Source of the DNA: JBMNHG01 sp045627705
Lineage (GTDB): Bacteria > Verrucomicrobiota > Kiritimatiellia > RFP12 > JBMNHG01
Reading direction: 5' to 3'
Length of the DNA stretch: 8,052 nucleotides
NCBI GenBank assembly: GCA_045627705.1
Contig: JAZQOE010000003.1
Location: 1-8,052, forward strand
Each line of letters starts with the position of its first letter. The stretch's first letter is position 1. Below, piece by piece: positions 5,960 to 8,052 of this stretch. Under the pieces are notes generated by a model. It searched no databases and was not told where the DNA came from. It saw nothing but the letters and a program-made list of their open reading frames with translations. Made by a program: the position numbers and the translations under genes.

Positions 5960-7672
5960 ATGACATTCCAGGAATTCAATCTATCGGAGCCATTGCTGAA
6001 GGCAATCGGCGAACTTGGTTTCACAGCGCCTACGCCAGTCCAGGAGCAGGTTATCCCGCGTGTCCTCTCCGAGCGCCGCGACATCATCGCGCTCGCGCAG
6101 ACGGGTACGGGCAAGACCGCCGCCTTCGGTCTGCCGCTCCTCCAGGGCGCAGACCAGGATCTGCGCGCGACCCAGGTGCTCGTGCTCAGCCCGACGCGCG
6201 AACTCTGCAACCAGATTGCCGAGGATCTTCGCGACTTCGCCCGCTATACCCCTGCGATCCGCATCGTGCCCGTCTATGGCGGAGCGTCGATCGAACCGCA
6301 GATCAAGGAGGTCGTGCGCGGCCCGCAGTTCGTGATCGCCACCCCAGGCCGTCTGCTCGACCTCATCCGCCGCAAGAAGATCAAGCTCGATAATGTGCGC
6401 GACTTGGTTCTCGACGAGGCGGACGAAATGCTCGACATGGGTTTCCAGGAGGATCTCGAGGCTATTCTCAGCGAGGTTCCGGATGATGCCCGCACTCTTC
6501 TCTTCTCGGCTACGATGCCCACGCAGGTCGAACGCATCTCCGGCAAGTATCTCGAAGACCCGCTCAAGATCGTGATCGGCATGCGCAACTCCGGCGCGGA
6601 GAATGTCAACCACGAGTATTGCCGCGTCCGCGCGAAGGACCGCTATCCCGCGCTCCGCCGCATTCTAGACGCAACCCCCGGCATCTACGGAATCATCTTC
6701 TGCCGTACGCGCATGGAAACGCACGAGCTCGCATCGAAACTGCTCAACGACGGCTACAATGCCGACGCCCTCCACGGCGACCTTTCGCAGCAGCAGCGTG
6801 ATCGCGTGATGGAGCGCTTCCGCCTGCGCCACCTCAGCATCCTCGTCGCGACGGACGTCGCCGCGCGCGGTCTCGACGTCGATAACCTCACCCATGTGAT
6901 CCACTTCGATCTTCCCGAGGACCTCGACCAGTATATCCACCGCAGCGGACGCACCGGCCGTGCCGGCAAGAAGGGTGTCTCGATCGCCATCGTGAATCTC
7001 CGCGAGGAGGGCAAGATCGCCTTTCTCGAACGCCAGTTGAAGCGCTCGTTCGCATTGCGTCCGATCCCGTCCGGCGAAGAGGTCTGCGATGCTCGCCTGC
7101 GCGACTTGCTCGAGCGCGTGAAGACGACCGAGATCGACGAGGATCGCCTCGCGCAGTTTACCGACCAGATCAATGCGCTTCTTGGCGACATGGCCCCCGC
7201 CGATATCATCAAGCGCTTCGCGGCGATGCACCTCGGCGGTTTGCTCAACCGCTACAAGGATGCCGCCGATCTCAATGTCGAGACCGAACTCCCCCGCTCG
7301 CGCCGCGACCGCCCATCGGCTTTGATCGCGCAGGATGGCGATCTCCCTCCGCGCGGAAAAGGCGGGAAGGGCAGGGGAGGCTGGGATGGCGAACGCGGCC
7401 CACGCCCGCCGCGCGAACGCCGCGAATACGATGGCCCGGTGACGGAGATGACGGTCAACCTTGGCCGTCGCAACGGTTTCACCCCGCCCGATCTTCTCGG
7501 CATGCTCAACCGTGCGCTGAACGGCGTCCGCGTTGAAATCGGACGCATCGAGATCGGCCCGAGTTTTACAGCCTTCGAAGTCCTTGGCGAACCACCGAAG
7601 GCGCTTTTCGGCAAACTCTACATTCCCGACTTCCGCGGACGGCGCGTCTTCCTGCGCAAGGTCCGCCGCTGA
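5960..7672 (+). CDS. DEAD-box ATP-dependent RNA helicase, DeaD/CsdA-like, with C-terminal DbpA-type RNA-binding domain
   Basis: This 570-residue RNA-unwinding ATPase is likely to act in ribosome assembly, mRNA decay or cold adaptation, as DeaD/CsdA does. The order is the standard one: Q motif with Phe5 and GFTAPTPVQEQ (20-30); motif I AQTGTGKT (46-53); Ia PTREL (78-82); Ib TPGR (128-131); DEAD (152-155); SAT (183-185); motif V ATDVAARGLDV (297-307); motif VI HRSGRTGRAG (327-336). A basic Gly/Arg/Pro-rich linker (about 445-490) leads to a DbpA-like RNA-binding domain (about 494-567, starting VTEMTVNLGRRNGF). I chose the ATG at 5960 because MTFQEFNLSEPLLKAI is the usual family N-terminus. The frame stays open back to a TTG at 5789, but those 57 extra residues run through the promoter and the divergent asnS start and look like no family member. 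The composition is GC-rich (two hand-counted 60-base stretches about 67% and 75%). Expressed rightward, probably with the downstream hydrolase. Confidence 0.95.
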   Translation: MTFQEFNLSEPLLKAIGELGFTAPTPVQEQVIPRVLSERRDIIALAQTGTGKTAAFGLPLLQGADQDLRATQVLVLSPTRELCNQIAEDLRDFARYTPAIRIVPVYGGASIEPQIKEVVRGPQFVIATPGRLLDLIRRKKIKLDNVRDLVLDEADEMLDMGFQEDLEAILSEVPDDARTLLFSATMPTQVERISGKYLEDPLKIVIGMRNSGAENVNHEYCRVRAKDRYPALRRILDATPGIYGIIFCRTRMETHELASKLLNDGYNADALHGDLSQQQRDRVMERFRLRHLSILVATDVAARGLDVDNLTHVIHFDLPEDLDQYIHRSGRTGRAGKKGVSIAIVNLREEGKIAFLERQLKRSFALRPIPSGEEVCDARLRDLLERVKTTEIDEDRLAQFTDQINALLGDMAPADIIKRFAAMHLGGLLNRYKDAADLNVETELPRSRRDRPSALIAQDGDLPPRGKGGKGRGGWDGERGPRPPRERREYDGPVTEMTVNLGRRNGFTPPDLLGMLNRALNGVRVEIGRIEIGPSFTAFEVLGEPPKALFGKLYIPDFRGRRVFLRKVRR

Positions 7673-7674
7673 TT

Positions 7675-7692
7675 TGCGCCACTCGCGGCGCA
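7675..7692 (+). other. Small GC-rich hairpin between the helicase and hydrolase genes
   Basis: TGCGCC (7675-7680) and GGCGCA (7687-7692) form a perfect 6-bp stem with a 6-nt loop, starting 2 nt after the helicase stop codon. There is no U-run after it, so it is not a standard intrinsic terminator. It could stabilise an mRNA 3' end or mark a processing point, or be chance in GC-rich DNA. Confidence 0.35.
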
Positions 7693-7702
7693 CACGAATC
7701 AT

Positions 7703-7706
7703 AAGG
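7703..7706 (+). promoter_or_regulatory. Ribosome binding site of the hydrolase gene
   Basis: AAGG lies 6 nt before the ATG at 7713, a normal Shine-Dalgarno distance. It supports 7713 over the second in-frame ATG at 7722, three codons further on. No separate promoter is evident in the 40-bp gap, so the gene probably shares the helicase transcript. Confidence 0.5.
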
Positions 7707-7712
7707 CTAACC

Positions 7713-8052
7713 ATGGAAAACATGCAGATACCGCTCTGGGATGGCGAACTCCCGGGCAACCTTGACACATCCGCACCGGATTGCCCCACGGCCCACGAAA
7801 TCCCGTGCATGAAGACCTTCCTTCTCGATGGCGAAATCCGCCGTCCGCTGGTCGTGGTCTGCCCTGGCGGCGGCTATGGCTGGCGCGCGCCGCACGAGGC
7901 CGATCCGGTCTGCCAGTGGCTCAACGGCCTCGGCATCCACGCCGCGGTGTGCCACTACCGCGTTCAGCCGTGGCGCCACCCGACAGAGCTGATGGACGCG
8001 CAGCGCGCGATCCGCATCGTCCGCGCGAACGCCGACGCCTGGAAGGTCGATC
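7713..8052 (+). CDS. Alpha/beta hydrolase, esterase-like, N-terminal part (3' end outside window)
   Basis: The frame from ATG 7713 is open to the right edge: 113 codons with no stop. The protein resembles the acetyl-xylan-esterase/BD-FAE-like group of alpha/beta hydrolases. Residues 46-55 (LVVVCPGGGY) give the first core strand and the oxyanion-hole GGG loop. Then come a helix with HEADPVCQWLNGLGIHAAVCHYRV (61-84) and HPTELMDAQRAIRIVR (89-104), the usual block before the nucleophile elbow GxSxGG. That elbow and the catalytic Ser, Asp and His lie beyond the window and cannot be checked. No signal peptide is visible in MENMQIPLWDGELPGN, which suggests a cytoplasmic enzyme, perhaps deacetylating sugars or small esters. 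The substrate is not determinable. It lies 40 bp after the helicase on the same strand. Confidence 0.85.
   Translation, partial: MENMQIPLWDGELPGNLDTSAPDCPTAHEIPCMKTFLLDGEIRRPLVVVCPGGGYGWRAPHEADPVCQWLNGLGIHAAVCHYRVQPWRHPTELMDAQRAIRIVRANADAWKVD

Noticed and set aside
5981..6613. A 210-codon minus-strand open frame opposite the helicase core
   Set aside because: It lies entirely within the conserved helicase motifs on the other strand and has no recognisable family signature.
6665..7810. A 381-codon minus-strand open frame antisense to the helicase and the start of the hydrolase
   Set aside because: The plus-strand genes have complete family motifs. Long antisense frames are expected opposite GC-rich coding DNA, and this translation shows no recognisable domain and is rich in Ala, Arg, Glu and Asp in the usual shadow pattern.
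1..8052. An undescribed multi-gene system, CRISPR, phage defence or toxin-antitoxin locus
   Set aside because: Every substantial open frame with coding character belongs to a known family, and the gaps are short (at most 170 bp) with no repeat array or RNA gene visible.

Overview
The window looks like a piece of chromosome from a moderately GC-rich, Gram-negative-type bacterium. The best guess is the PVC superphylum (Kiritimatiellota, Lentisphaerota or Verrucomicrobiota). This rests on remembered family resemblance: a REP-associated (RAYT-type) transposase with the long C-terminal extension common in those groups, a Bacteroides/PVC-style fused fucokinase/GDP-fucose pyrophosphorylase, and a sugar-esterase-like alpha/beta hydrolase. 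The taxonomic call is inference, not a measured match.

Layout from left to right. (1) The 3' part of a RAYT-like Y1 transposase (+), cut by the window edge. (2) A complete RluA-family pseudouridine synthase (+). (3) A tail-to-tail overlap with a leftward pair, asnS then fkp, both on the minus strand and only 5 nt apart. They encode asparaginyl-tRNA synthetase and bifunctional L-fucokinase/L-fucose-1-phosphate guanylyltransferase. (4) A 170-bp divergent intergenic region (5790-5959) with a good sigma70-like promoter for the rightward genes and two inverted repeats. (5) A DEAD-box RNA helicase (+) of the DeaD/CsdA type with a basic Gly/Arg-rich linker and a C-terminal DbpA-like RNA-binding domain. 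(6) After 40 bp, the start of an alpha/beta hydrolase (+), cut by the right edge.

The genes are mostly housekeeping: RNA modification, tRNA charging and RNA remodelling. The accessory function is fucose salvage: Fkp converts free L-fucose to GDP-L-fucose, the donor for fucosylated surface glycans. No rRNA, tRNA, CRISPR array, prophage or complete insertion sequence is visible. No gap longer than about 300 bases lacks a gene; the largest is the 170-bp divergent region.

I found no convincing undescribed multi-gene system. The most interesting points are a near-leaderless arrangement for the helicase mRNA, the tight asnS-fkp pairing, and the lower GC of the pseudouridine synthase gene beside the transposase remnant.
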